Of a stretch of DNA of 64,000 bases, positions 27,574 to 37,489 are shown piece after piece. This DNA is from CBDFKK01 sp965248815 (GTDB lineage: Bacteria > Pseudomonadota > Alphaproteobacteria > SMXP01). Within the stretch, counting starts at the first letter, position 1. Each line of letters opens with the position of its first letter. The notes beneath the pieces were generated by a model. That model saw only the letters and a program-made list of their open reading frames with translations, did not search any database and was not told the DNA's origin. Made by a program: the position numbers and the translations under genes. The stretch lies in assembly GCA_965248815.1 (NCBI GenBank), contig CBDFKK010000008.1:558001-622000 (forward strand). The letters run 5' to 3'.

Positions 27574-28973
27574 GATCCCTGCTCCGGTTGCAAATAGGCA
27601 GTAACCTGAGCGGGGTTGGCAAAAACTATTTGCGCGACACGATTGACGTCATCGGCGGTCACTTTTTCGACCCGATCGGGATAAGTCGTCACCTGCTCCA
27701 CCGTTTCCCCAGTCGTCAGACCCACACCGTAGGCTTGCGCCAGAAACTGCTGATTGTCGCGGGCAAAAACGGCATCGGCAACAAGGGCTGACTTGGCACG
27801 TTCAACTTCTTCCTCTGTGACACCATCTGCCAAGAGACTTTCAATCACAGCATCAACTGCTTCTTCTAAACTTTCGAGATCTGTTTCCGGCCGCGGCGAG
27901 GCAAAAAATCCAAACCGTCCATAGTCGAGCGATGAGCCGGAATAGAACGCTGCCGCGTTGGCTGCTAAAGCGCTCTCCACCACAAGCGTTCTATAAAAGC
28001 GACTGGTCGACCCGGTTCCCAAAAGATGAGCGAGAACGTCCAAGGCCTCGGCAGTGCCGTCATCGGCAGTGGCGTAAGTCGGCGCGATATACGACCGACG
28101 AAACGACGGTTGGCGAACGCGTGCGTCGCGATAATTGATGCGGCGCGGTGCAACCGCGGGAGGTTCTTTGGGCCTGACGCGACGTTCGATGACGCGCTGT
28201 GAAATGGACCCATAAAACTGCTCCGCCAACGGACGAAGTTGCTCCGCAGTGATATCGCCGGCAACGATCAAGATGGCGTTGTTGGGAGCATAATGAGCAT
28301 TATAAAAGTCGACAGCATCGCTAGTGTTCAACTCCCGGATTTCATGCTCCCAACCGATAATCGGTATGCCGTAAGGGTGCGCCATGAAAAGAGCGGCGGA
28401 CGACTGCTCGCTAAGAATACTCTCGGGATTGTTGCCGACTCGGCTGCTGCGCTCTTCCAAAACGACATCGCGCTCCGGATCGACCACCTCATCGGTCAAA
28501 ATGAGATTTGACATGCGGTCAGCTTCCAGTTTCATGACTAATGGCAGACGATCAAGTGCCACGCGTTGAAAATAGGCGGTGTAGTCTTGGCTGGTGAATG
28601 CATTGTCCTGACCGCCGTTCCGCGCGACGATTTTGGATAATTCCCCCGGCGGCACGTTTCGCGTGCCCTTAAACATCAAGTGTTCCAAGAAGTGGGCAAT
28701 GCCGGATTTCCCGATCGGCTCATCTGCTGCGCCGACGCGATACCACACCATGTGCGTCACGACCGGCAAGCGGTGGTCAGAGAGGACAACCACCTGCATA
28801 CCGTTATCAAGCGTGAACGTCTCAGGTGCCCATCCGGTGTCTTCCGGCCCACTTTCTTGGGCACGGGCACCGTCAAGGGCGATGCTCGTCGGGATCGAAG
28901 CCAAAATCATCGAGACACCCAAAATTACGGCCAAAGCGAAGGACGCCTGGCGAAGAATCGAAATGTGTTGCAT
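27570..28973 (-). CDS. M16-family zinc metallopeptidase, active subunit
   Basis: 467 residues from ATG 28973, signal peptide MQHISILRQASFALAVILGV. The inverted zinc motif is intact: HFLEHLMFKGT near residue 85 with a downstream Glu in VVLEERSSRVGNNPES. Pitrilysin/processing-peptidase family; secreted members degrade peptides. Also contains QDYTAYFQRVALDRLPL typical of the family. First of the pair with the inactive subunit. The gap 28974-29101 holds no gene. Confidence 0.92.
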   Translation of the reverse strand: MQHISILRQASFALAVILGVSMILASIPTSIALDGARAQESGPEDTGWAPETFTLDNGMQVVVLSDHRLPVVTHMVWYRVGAADEPIGKSGIAHFLEHLMFKGTRNVPPGELSKIVARNGGQDNAFTSQDYTAYFQRVALDRLPLVMKLEADRMSNLILTDEVVDPERDVVLEERSSRVGNNPESILSEQSSAALFMAHPYGIPIIGWEHEIRELNTSDAVDFYNAHYAPNNAILIVAGDITAEQLRPLAEQFYGSISQRVIERRVRPKEPPAVAPRRINYRDARVRQPSFRRSYIAPTYATADDGTAEALDVLAHLLGTGSTSRFYRTLVVESALAANAAAFYSGSSLDYGRFGFFASPRPETDLESLEEAVDAVIESLLADGVTEEEVERAKSALVADAVFARDNQQFLAQAYGVGLTTGETVEQVTTYPDRVEKVTADDVNRVAQIVFANPAQVTAYLQPEQGS

Positions 28974-29101
28974 GAAAGTCGTGCTCGTCTGTTGTCGGAT
29001 TGGCCGGACGGTGGCGCAAGCTTGCGCTCCGGTCAACTAAACTTGATCATACAATTGAGCGAGAAGAGATCCGAGTTAGCAAATTCGGACCGCTGCAGTA
29101 T

Positions 29102-29668
29102 CTAGTCGTCTTCCGCATCCGTATCTTGGTCATCCTCGCCACCAACCGCATCTGCAGTTTCGTCACGCAGACGCTCGGTTTCGGCGCTGGCATTAAGAGG
29201 CCGGGTCGTATTACTGCCCGTTTCGTTATCACGCCAGAAAAGAATGGTATCTGTGAAGCCTTCATCTTTTCGGCGCGATTTGCCTGATTCATCAGCCAGG
29301 ACCTGACGAATGTTCGGATCAACTCTGTCGGCCCCCGCTTTCATTAGCAAAGAAACTTCGCCTTGGGACGGACCTTCTTGTCCTTCGCCAAAGTCCTCAC
29401 CAAGTAGCGCACGGCGCGCCGTTTCGGTTGGCTGAAGCTCCTGAGGCCGCGGCGAGCCTGGACGGGGCGGGCGCAAGGAAAAGTCAGGCGGGACGATCAA
29501 TGGCGCTTTAGTGACAACCGCAAATTCATCGGGCGGCGATTTGCCAAGCCCCAAAGCGCCTTGGACGCCGCCGCATCCTGAAAGGCTGACCACAGCACCG
29601 CCAAGCACAGCAAGCTTGAGCATGCCAATTGCTGTCTTCTTGAATACGGGGGGATACGAGACGATCAT
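29102..29668 (-). CDS. DUF3035 lipoprotein
   Basis: 188 residues from ATG 29668; ATG 29623 is an alternative giving a shorter signal peptide. Lipobox VVSLSGC. The region KSPPDEFAVVTKAPLIVPPDF followed by LRPPRPGSPRPQ is the DUF3035 signature, an alphaproteobacterial family. The rest is polar and acidic. Function unknown; it sits between lspA and the M16 pair, and its lipidation would depend on the neighbouring signal peptidase II pathway. Confidence 0.85.
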   Translation of the reverse strand: MIVSYPPVFKKTAIGMLKLAVLGGAVVSLSGCGGVQGALGLGKSPPDEFAVVTKAPLIVPPDFSLRPPRPGSPRPQELQPTETARRALLGEDFGEGQEGPSQGEVSLLMKAGADRVDPNIRQVLADESGKSRRKDEGFTDTILFWRDNETGSNTTRPLNASAETERLRDETADAVGGEDDQDTDAEDD

Positions 29669-29702
29669 GATTGCTATTCCCAATGAGCACTCGGAACAAA
29701 AT

Positions 29703-30197
29703 TTAGGTCTTTTGAGCCGCTTTTTCGGGCGGCGGCGTTTCCGGAATAAAGAGCGAGTCGAATATCAATAACATAACGCCCATGCTGATGGCGGTGTCGG
29801 CCACATTAAACGTGTAGAAATGGTAGCCGAAGGCGTGAAAATCTAAGAAATCGGCCACGGCGCCATAAAAAACGCGATCGACGACATTGCCAATGGCCCC
29901 ACCGATGACCAGGCCGATTGCTGTACCCAAAAGGCGGGAATGGGTACGAAACAGCCAGACCAACAGGACGCCGACGACCAATAGGGCAAAACCGATCAGC
30001 GCATAGCGCCCAGCGTCGGTCGTCGCTGAAAACATGCCGAAACTTACGCCCCGGTTCCACACCATGCGCAAATTGAAGAATTCCGTGACTTCGACCAGGC
30101 CCCGATTGGGCATGTCAACCACGTAGAGCAAGATCCATTTGGACGGCTGATCAAGGATCAGCGTAATTGCCGCGATTCTCAGGCCTAACTTCAACAT
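29703..30197 (-). CDS. lspA: Lipoprotein signal peptidase (signal peptidase II)
   Basis: 164 residues, four transmembrane helices. Catalytic aspartates lie in GNVVDRVFYG near residue 113 and FNVADTAISMG near 134; NRGVSFGMFS near 49 is also conserved. Cleaves prolipoprotein signal peptides in the inner membrane. Follows ileS by 15 bases, a widespread ileS-lspA pairing. Several lipoprotein genes lie immediately downstream. Confidence 0.95.
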   Translation of the reverse strand: MLKLGLRIAAITLILDQPSKWILLYVVDMPNRGLVEVTEFFNLRMVWNRGVSFGMFSATTDAGRYALIGFALLVVGVLLVWLFRTHSRLLGTAIGLVIGGAIGNVVDRVFYGAVADFLDFHAFGYHFYTFNVADTAISMGVMLLIFDSLFIPETPPPEKAAQKT

Positions 30198-30212
30198 TTT
30201 TCGCCGCTTCCA

Positions 30213-33116
30213 TCACTCGTCTTGTGCATCTAATTGTCCAACTACTTGTGCACATCGACCGCATATGCCGGAGTACCCAGGCACCGATCCCACATCCGGC
30301 AGGATCTTCCAGCATCTTTGGCACTTATCCCCTTGGGCCTTACCCGTGACTACGGCCACATGGTCCACATCGTCCAGCGTAAACGCCCCCGCCGGAGCTG
30401 GCCCTGCTATGACCCTAGCTTGGCTTGTGATGAAGATTTCTGCAAGGTCCAAGCCATTCAAGACTTCGACATAACTGGAATCCTGTACGTAGACCTCAGG
30501 CGCTGCTTCAAGGCTCGAACCGATCCGCTTTTCCCGGCGGTCAACCTCTAAAGCGCCGGTGACGACCCGCCGGAGCCGGCGCACCGCCTGCCATTTCTCA
30601 CCCAGCGCTGGGTCCCGCCAAGTCTCCGGAATGTCAGGAAACTGGGCCAGGTGGACCCCTGATTCACGGTCGGGAAAGCGCAACTGCCAGGATTCTTCAG
30701 TGGTAAAGCATAAGATTGGCGCGAGCCACGTGGTCAAGCAACCGAACAGGTGATCGAGGACGGTTTGGCACGACTGGCGCACATTGTTGTTATCGCCATC
30801 GCAATACAGATTGTCTTTGCGAATGTCGAAATAGAGCGCCGAGAGCTCAAGCGTGCAGAAATTGAACAATTGGCTAAACACGCGGCGGAAATCGAACGCG
30901 TTGTAGGCCTCGCGCACCGCCTCATCCAATTCAACCAGGCGGTGCAAGACGAAGCGTTCCAATTCGGGCAATTGCTCGAAGGGGACAGCCCTGTACGGAT
31001 CGTAGCCGTGAAGATTTCCAAGCAGGTATTTCAGCGTGTTGCGGATCTTCCGATAGGAATCGACGTTCGCTTTGATGATCTCAGGGCCAATGCGCAGATC
31101 TTCTGTGTAGTCGGAACTGGCAACCCAGAGCCTCAAGATCTCGGCGCCGTTTTGCTCCATGACTTTTTGCGGCTCCATGGCATTGCCCTGGGACTTGGAC
31201 ATCTTGTGTCCCTTTTCGTCGAGCAAAAAGCCGTGGGTCAGCACCGCTTCGTAAGGTGCGTGGCCTCGCGTGCCGCAAGACACCAGCAAAGATGAATGGA
31301 ACCAGCCGCGATGCTGATCGGAGCCTTCCAAATAGAGCGACGCCGGCGATTTTAGATCGTCGCGCTTTTCCAATACGAAGGCGTGGGTGGAGCCGGAATC
31401 GAACCAGACATCGAGAATATCTTCGACTTTTTCATAATCGTCCGCGTTGAATTCGTTGCCCAAGAAGCGCGACGGGTCCGAGGCGAACCATGCGTCGGCT
31501 CCCTCCTGCTCAACCGCGTCCTCGATGCGCTTATTGACCGACTCATCGCGCAGGATTTCACCTGAACTCTTATCGACGAACACCGTCAGCGGCACGCCCC
31601 AGGCGCGTTGCCGCGAGACAACCCAATCCGGCCGCGTTTCGATCATCGCGTGAATGCGATTGCGGCCCTGGGGCGGCACCCAGAGCACTTTGTCAATTTC
31701 TCTGAGCGCCGTGGTCCGCAGCTCATTCGTTTCCATACTGATGAACCATTGCGGCGTATTACGGAAAATCAGCGGCACTTTGGAGCGCCACGAATGGGGA
31801 TAGGAATGATTGACGCGTCCATTGGCCAATAGGCTCGGCGCCGCCGCTAATGTTTTTATGACGGCGCCATTGGCCTCGTCATACTTTCCAAGCTTTTTAC
31901 CTTCGGTTTGCAGGATCCGCTTGCCGCCAAAAAGAGGCACATGGTCAAAGTAGACACCAGCTTCGTCGACGGTAAAGGGGATTTCGATCCCGTGCTTGAT
32001 ACCAAGCTCGAAGTCGTCGGTCCCGTGGCCAGGAGCGATGTGCACGAAGCCCGTTCCGGTTTCTTCCGTGACGAAGTCGCCAGCCAGCACCGGCACGTCA
32101 AAGTCATAACCTTGGCCCCGAAACGGATGCGCCAAAACAAGTGTGCCGAGGTCTTCCGCGTCGCAGAGCCGGGTCCACGACCCGATTTTGGCTTCAGATT
32201 TCACATAATCTGCCAACGTATCGGCAAGGATGAGCCGCTCGCCGGCTTGAGCGCCGCTCTCGTCGTCCACCACGCCCACTTCATAAAGGCCGTATGTGAT
32301 GGCCTCGGAGTAAGCCACCGCCCTGTTGCCGGGAATGGTCCACGGCGTCGTCGTCCAGATCACGACGTTCGCACCAGCAAGGCTGTCAGGTCCCTCAATG
32401 ACAGGGAAGCGTATATAGATATAGGGCGAGACGTGGTCGTGATATTCGACTTCCGCCTCAGCCAGTGCGGTCTTTTCCACCACCGACCACATGACCGGCT
32501 TGGAGCCGCGATAAAGGCCGCCATTCATGACGAATTTCAAAAATTCTCTAACGATTTGCGCCTCGGCGTCATAGGACATCGTCGTATAAGGGTGTTCCCA
32601 ATCACCGATCACGCCCAGGCGCTTAAATTCCGTACGCTGAATATCGATCCAATGCTCCGCAAACTCTCTACATTCCTTACGGAACTCAAGAATGGGCACA
32701 TCGTCCTTGTTCTTGCCGCCGGCGCGATATTTTTCCTCGATTTTCCATTCGATGGGCAGTCCGTGACAGTCCCAACCGGGAACATAGTTGGCGTCTTTGC
32801 CCATCATTTGCTGTGATTTGACAATGATGTCTTTCAAGATCTTGTTGAGCGCGTGGCCCATATGCAGGTGGCCGTTGGCGTAGGGCGGGCCGTCATGAAG
32901 GATAAACTTTTCCCGGCCTTTTCCAGCCTCACGCAAACGCTGATAGAGGCCTTGGCCTTCCCAGCGCTCGAGCAATTTGGGCTCGAGCTTGGGCAGCCCC
33001 GCCTTCATGGGAAAATCGGTATTCGGCAATAGCAGTGTCTCGCGATAGTCGCGAGGATCGTCTGCTTGTTGTGCGCTCGTGTCGGCTTGTGTTGACGTCT
33101 CTGGCATGGATTTCAT
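30213..33116 (-). CDS. ileS: Isoleucyl-tRNA synthetase
   Basis: 967 residues, class I synthetase. HIGH motif in PYANGHLHMGHALNK near residue 80, KMSKS in KGHKMSKSQGNAM near 625, CP1 editing domain between them (WTTTPWTIPGNRA near 255), anticodon-binding domain, and a C-terminal zinc finger with CQRCWKILP and CGRCAQVV. Complete. Upstream 33117-33279 has no visible gene or T-box; ribF lies beyond. Confidence 0.97.
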   Translation of the reverse strand: MKSMPETSTQADTSAQQADDPRDYRETLLLPNTDFPMKAGLPKLEPKLLERWEGQGLYQRLREAGKGREKFILHDGPPYANGHLHMGHALNKILKDIIVKSQQMMGKDANYVPGWDCHGLPIEWKIEEKYRAGGKNKDDVPILEFRKECREFAEHWIDIQRTEFKRLGVIGDWEHPYTTMSYDAEAQIVREFLKFVMNGGLYRGSKPVMWSVVEKTALAEAEVEYHDHVSPYIYIRFPVIEGPDSLAGANVVIWTTTPWTIPGNRAVAYSEAITYGLYEVGVVDDESGAQAGERLILADTLADYVKSEAKIGSWTRLCDAEDLGTLVLAHPFRGQGYDFDVPVLAGDFVTEETGTGFVHIAPGHGTDDFELGIKHGIEIPFTVDEAGVYFDHVPLFGGKRILQTEGKKLGKYDEANGAVIKTLAAAPSLLANGRVNHSYPHSWRSKVPLIFRNTPQWFISMETNELRTTALREIDKVLWVPPQGRNRIHAMIETRPDWVVSRQRAWGVPLTVFVDKSSGEILRDESVNKRIEDAVEQEGADAWFASDPSRFLGNEFNADDYEKVEDILDVWFDSGSTHAFVLEKRDDLKSPASLYLEGSDQHRGWFHSSLLVSCGTRGHAPYEAVLTHGFLLDEKGHKMSKSQGNAMEPQKVMEQNGAEILRLWVASSDYTEDLRIGPEIIKANVDSYRKIRNTLKYLLGNLHGYDPYRAVPFEQLPELERFVLHRLVELDEAVREAYNAFDFRRVFSQLFNFCTLELSALYFDIRKDNLYCDGDNNNVRQSCQTVLDHLFGCLTTWLAPILCFTTEESWQLRFPDRESGVHLAQFPDIPETWRDPALGEKWQAVRRLRRVVTGALEVDRREKRIGSSLEAAPEVYVQDSSYVEVLNGLDLAEIFITSQARVIAGPAPAGAFTLDDVDHVAVVTGKAQGDKCQRCWKILPDVGSVPGYSGICGRCAQVVGQLDAQDE

Positions 33117-33279
33117 CCGTACAGCTGTTTGGGGCGAAACTAGTGAACAGTGCGTTACCCGGAACCGTCATCCCAACCGACGGTATCGCCGTCGATCAGA
33201 TGCGGGCCGGGCCTGTAATTCGACCTATCGGGCCTTTGAGCTGTACGTGACTATGAGACATGGGCCCTTATTAACAAGA

Positions 33280-34269
33280 CTACTGGTTGACGTAAAGTTT
33301 ACGAATGTCTTCAATCGGCCAAGCTTTCAGTGTTTCGCGCGCCGTTTGCGAGTCTGTTTCGATTTGGGCGATCAGGCCTTCGATCCCGTCGAACTTTATT
33401 TCGGGCCGGATATAGTCGATGAAATAGACGTAGATGTGCCGATCATAGATATCGCCTTCGAAGTCAAAGATGTGCGCCTCGAGGACCACATTGTCCCCGC
33501 CAAATGTCGGGCGCACGCCGATATTTCCGACCGACCCGTAAATGCCCGCATGGGGGCCGTCGAGAATCTCGACGCGGAAAATATATCCGCCGAGGGCCGG
33601 ATGGAGATAAGCCCCTAAATCGATATTGGCCGTTGGGAAACCGATGGTGCGCCCGCGTTGATTGCCGATCATGACGGACCCGTCGATGGCCCAAGGCCGA
33701 CCCAACAATTTCGTCGCGTCACTGACCCGGCCCCCACGGAGCGCCGCTCTTATTTTAGTAGAAGACAATGGGTCCTGATCGTTATTGACTTTATGGGCCT
33801 TCACTAAATCTAGGGCGGTCACCCCAAAGCCTTCTTCTTTGCCCATATAGGACAGCAATGCGGAATCGCCGCCCCGCCCTTTGCCAAAGCGAAAGTCCGA
33901 TCCAACGACCAAATGGGTCAGGCCAAGGCGCTTGACCAAATCTTGCAGGACAAAATCCTGGGCGGACTTCTCAGCCAGCGATCGTTCAAAGCGCATTGCA
34001 AAAAGAACATCTACACCCAGAGCCTCGAGCAAGCGGGTTTTGGCATGTAGCGAAGTCAACCGGAACGGCGGATCCGTCAGACGGAAAAATTGCCGGGGAT
34101 GGGGCTCAAAACAAATGACGCTGAGCGGCGCTCTTAATTCGCGCGCCTTTTCCCTGGCTTCAGAAATGACGGCCTTGTGGCCTGCATGGATACCATCGAA
34201 ATTGCCGAGCGCCGCAACGGAGCCGCGGTACGTGTCGGCAATTTCGTCAATATCAGTAATGACTTTCAT
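33280..34269 (-). CDS. ribF: Bifunctional riboflavin kinase/FAD synthetase
   Basis: 329 residues. N-terminal nucleotidyltransferase with GNFDGIHAGHKAVI near residue 24 and GSDFRFGKGRGGD near 123; C-terminal flavokinase with RGRTIGFPTANIDLG near 215. Converts riboflavin to FMN and FAD. Lies upstream of ileS on the same strand, a common bacterial order. The MaoC-like gene is upstream. Confidence 0.95.
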   Translation of the reverse strand: MKVITDIDEIADTYRGSVAALGNFDGIHAGHKAVISEAREKARELRAPLSVICFEPHPRQFFRLTDPPFRLTSLHAKTRLLEALGVDVLFAMRFERSLAEKSAQDFVLQDLVKRLGLTHLVVGSDFRFGKGRGGDSALLSYMGKEEGFGVTALDLVKAHKVNNDQDPLSSTKIRAALRGGRVSDATKLLGRPWAIDGSVMIGNQRGRTIGFPTANIDLGAYLHPALGGYIFRVEILDGPHAGIYGSVGNIGVRPTFGGDNVVLEAHIFDFEGDIYDRHIYVYFIDYIRPEIKFDGIEGLIAQIETDSQTARETLKAWPIEDIRKLYVNQ

Positions 34270-34311
34270 TCGGCTGGGAGTCCTGAATACCCGAGACGGG
34301 CCCGCTGGGCG

Positions 34312-34746
34312 CTAGTCTTTCGTCTTCTTGGAGACCATAAGTACGGCTGTGCCGTCTAGAACGGTCTTGTCACTAACCAGGCAGCGGCAATCGAACGTAG
34401 CACGGCCCCGTGCGTCGTCGAGCTCCGCCACTGTGCAGCTCGCCAATACAGTGTCTCCCGCCCGCACCGGTGCCTTGAATCGCAAATTTTGGCTGATGTA
34501 AATGGCCCCGGGACCCGGAAGTTTCGTGCCCAAGACAGTCGATATGAGACTCGCCGTCAACATGCCATGAGCGATGCGGCCCTCGAAGATGGTCTTCGAT
34601 GCAAAGTCTTCATCGAGATGCACCGGATTCGTATCACCGGACACGCCGGCGAACATGACAATGTCGGCGTCAGTAATCGTTTTGCCAAAGCTAGCGCTCA
34701 TACCAATGGCCAAGTCTTCAAAGTAAAGTCCGTGTTCGCTTGCCAT
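34312..34746 (-). CDS. MaoC-like hot-dog dehydratase
   Basis: 144 residues from ATG 34746 (34752 also possible). Single hot-dog fold with the (R)-specific hydratase catalytic signature: FAGVSGDTNPVHLDEDFA near residue 32 (Asp and His) followed by GRIAHGMLTASL near 56. Family: hydration of trans-2-enoyl-CoA in fatty-acid breakdown or PHA supply. Close to ribF but the functional link is not evident. Confidence 0.9.
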   Translation of the reverse strand: MASEHGLYFEDLAIGMSASFGKTITDADIVMFAGVSGDTNPVHLDEDFASKTIFEGRIAHGMLTASLISTVLGTKLPGPGAIYISQNLRFKAPVRAGDTVLASCTVAELDDARGRATFDCRCLVSDKTVLDGTAVLMVSKKTKD

Positions 34747-34924
34747 CGGCATTCCGTATTTGTGAGAGTTCGCGTCTGTTCCGCGAACTCTAACGAAGCC
34801 CTTGTCCTGCCACAAGCTGAGCATAAAGAGACACGTCTTCACGCGTCCGAAAAAAAGCGTGGGCCGGGCCGGATGATTGATCGCTTAAAATGTTGACCGT
34901 GGCACCCTATCCGCTACGTCGGAC

Positions 34925-36457
34925 CTAAGACGCGCGCAGGCGCTCATCCTGGCTGACGCTCTCGCTCTTGTCTTGGCCCGGCTCGTCTTGTTGAAGATGC
35001 TCATCGACATCGAGATTGCGTACCGGCCGCGGCACGCCGAACAAAAATCCTTGCCCAAAGTCAACGCCGAGCTCCACCACATCAATGACGTCGCGTTCGC
35101 TTTCAATTTTTTCGACAATTAGGTCAATGTCGTAGCGGTTTAACAGCTCTTTGAAATCGGCAGCGTGAATGTTCGGCTTGGCAATTTTTTGCGGCAAATG
35201 ATATTCGGGCTCGCCGTCATCTTCCGAATCTTCATCTTGTTCACTATAAGCCGCCTGCTCTTCCACCTCGAATTCAACGTCGGCGACAGCTTCAATGATC
35301 TCGATATCATCCAAAAGTTCAATCCCTTCGGGATCGGCATCGTCTTTGTCCAGAGCATCGATAACAATCGGTCGCAGCGCCGCAGCGGTGTCTTCATCGG
35401 GCAGCGCATTCATGAACACTTCAGCCGAGACTTTGACAAATCTAAATTGCTTTTCGCGAAGATCCCACAAGTCGAGATCCAAGTCCTCAATCTTGTCCAT
35501 CGAAAAACGGAAGCCCAGCTTTGCCAACCGTTTCATATTCGACTGTTCCATCGGTCCACACGAACCGACGATCGGTTGGCCGAATTCGAATATCAAATTA
35601 TTTGCCAAGTCCGCATTGTGCTTCATAAAGTCTAAAAACTGCGGAAAGAAGGATTGGTCACTCAGCGAATGAAAGGACATGTTGCAGAATATTGCCAAAT
35701 CCTTTTCCCGCCGCACGAGATGGCGAACAATTTGCACGCAACGGAACAACAGTAAATTATCGATGACTGAAATGAGACCTGCCGATTCGGCAATATTCAA
35801 ATATTCATTGGGCTGAACAACTTCGCCTTCAACCGTACGAAGGCGCGACAAGCTCTCGTAAAAGCGCAGCTTGCGTTGCGGCAAACTGACAATCGGCTGC
35901 AAGTAAACGTCGATGCGATTTTCTTCGAGCGCGCCGCGCACAAGATTTAGTAGTTCGGCTTCCGACAACTGATCAAAAATGCTTTCAAGCCCGGTGCTGG
36001 TGCTAACGCTCTCGGCTGCTGCGGCATGCAGCGGGCGAATTTCGTCGTCATCGCTAACAGGCATTTTCAATGTATTCGTGTCTATTTCTTCACCATCGGC
36101 AAGGCGTTGAACCAAAGTTTCAAGCAATCGCACCTCAGATACTATTTGCTCATTGCGATGTGCGGCTTTGGATTCAGTAGCACTGGCTATATTGCGCATG
36201 CGTTTGCGCGTTTCTTCCAACTCTTCGCCGACGATTCGATGTGCTCGGTGCAAGTTTTTGAGTTCAGTTTCAAGCATACGCCGTTCTTGAGCGCGGCCCA
36301 TGAAGGCATGAACTTGGCCGCAAAACAAAAAGACCGCCGCTCCGATCAACCACGCGACAGAGCCCGACGCAATGTCAAGCTGATAGGCAAGCCCAGCACA
36401 GACAATCGCAATCATTCCATAGGAGGCGAGAATAAGGATATTTGTAATCCAGGACAT
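34925..36457 (-). CDS. TipF-like membrane protein with degenerate EAL domain
   Basis: 510 residues: two transmembrane helices (about 5-50), a coiled coil (55-125), and an EAL domain (165-478). The EAL box reads YESLSR; Asn in FCNMSF remains, but ELTE is EFGQ and the DDFG motif is MDKIED, so phosphodiesterase activity is unlikely. A highly acidic, low-complexity insertion (roughly 356-432, rich in D/E) splits the domain before LIVEKIES and DFGQGFLFG. This layout matches TipF, the Caulobacter c-di-GMP effector needed for flagellar assembly at the pole; equivalence is inference. The 36458-36686 gap upstream holds no gene. Confidence 0.82.
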   Translation of the reverse strand: MSWITNILILASYGMIAIVCAGLAYQLDIASGSVAWLIGAAVFLFCGQVHAFMGRAQERRMLETELKNLHRAHRIVGEELEETRKRMRNIASATESKAAHRNEQIVSEVRLLETLVQRLADGEEIDTNTLKMPVSDDDEIRPLHAAAAESVSTSTGLESIFDQLSEAELLNLVRGALEENRIDVYLQPIVSLPQRKLRFYESLSRLRTVEGEVVQPNEYLNIAESAGLISVIDNLLLFRCVQIVRHLVRREKDLAIFCNMSFHSLSDQSFFPQFLDFMKHNADLANNLIFEFGQPIVGSCGPMEQSNMKRLAKLGFRFSMDKIEDLDLDLWDLREKQFRFVKVSAEVFMNALPDEDTAAALRPIVIDALDKDDADPEGIELLDDIEIIEAVADVEFEVEEQAAYSEQDEDSEDDGEPEYHLPQKIAKPNIHAADFKELLNRYDIDLIVEKIESERDVIDVVELGVDFGQGFLFGVPRPVRNLDVDEHLQQDEPGQDKSESVSQDERLRAS

Positions 36458-36686
36458 GAAGGCGCGGCCGTTGTTGCAACAACAAGGCGCTCAATCTGCG
36501 GATCGCAAATTTGTTTCGCCAACCATCGACGAACGCCTTCAGATTACGCTCGCACTCATGAGTTGAGATATCGTTAACCAAGAAGAGTAGCGGCGCAGCG
36601 GACGCCATGAGAAAGTCAACCTGGCGTTTAATCGACAGGTAACACTCAATAATGAGACGTTAATATTTCATCCGCTCACGGAAGAT

Positions 36687-37339
36687 TTAAGTCTCTTTCA
36701 TGTCGGTCTTTTGTTGAGCGAGATCGGGCTCAGTCGATTTTCGCCCGAACCAACTACCAATTTTGGCGGCCACGCGCTTAATGCCGCGCCAAATTTTGGG
36801 CAGCAGCCAAATGGCTACTAAAATGAAAACAATGAGCAAGCCCAAAAAGATAACCGGATGATTGAGCGCCGCCCAGATACCACCAAAGACTGCGATATCT
36901 TCGGCAAAGGACGCGGTCCAGTTCGTCACAGGCTCGGGCGAGGTATTGATAATGACCCGGGACCCCGCCTTGGTCAGGTGCGCAGTGGCCGCCATGCCGC
37001 CGCCGACGAGGTAAGCTGCAAACTCGACCGCCGGATTGACATCGCCTACCGCGGCCTCGGCCAACATTGCGCCCGCCGGAATCCGCACGAAGGTGTGTAT
37101 CGCGTCCCAGCCCGTATCGAGACCCGGCGTCTTGTCGGCAAAAAACTCAACCATATACATCAAACCCGCCGCGCCGATGACGAGGGGATTGGACAAGATC
37201 TCAAGGCCTTCTGGCAGGACCATCGTGCCGGAATTTCCCATTAAACCAATAGAATCGCTGCATAGAGATTGATGCCGCTGGCCCACGATGCCCCCATGGT
37301 TAGCGCGAGCGTCTGGATGATGTCATTGGGTTCGTTCAT
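36687..37339 (-). pseudogene. DUF4126 membrane protein with a frameshift near its start
   Basis: From ATG 37339 the frame reads MNEPNDIIQTLALTMGASWA and SGINLYAAILLV, then stops; the next frame continues as GLMGNSGTMVLPEGLEILSN and runs to 36687. Both parts match DUF4126, and one missing base near 37247-37250 (GG where GGG would restore AAILLGLMGNSG) joins them. About 217 residues when repaired, with several hydrophobic helices (FAAYLVGGGMAATAHL; VIFLGLLIVFILVAIWLL) and a basic C-terminus. Inner-membrane protein of unknown function. A homopolymer slip in sequencing would explain it. Confidence 0.78.
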
Positions 37340-37489
37340 GGCACACTCCGTTTTTCGCCGCTTTTTTGGGCTCGTCCCGCGCTAATCTAGCCTGATTTGT
37401 CAGTCCTGATGACGAAAAATGGCTTGAATGTGGCCATGGAGAGGCCTAAAGCGGGGTCTTTGTCCCCGATTTCAACCGGAGCGTACCCC

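Noticed and set aside
31908..32816. 302-codon plus-strand frame opposite ileS
   Set aside because: Entirely antisense to conserved ileS.
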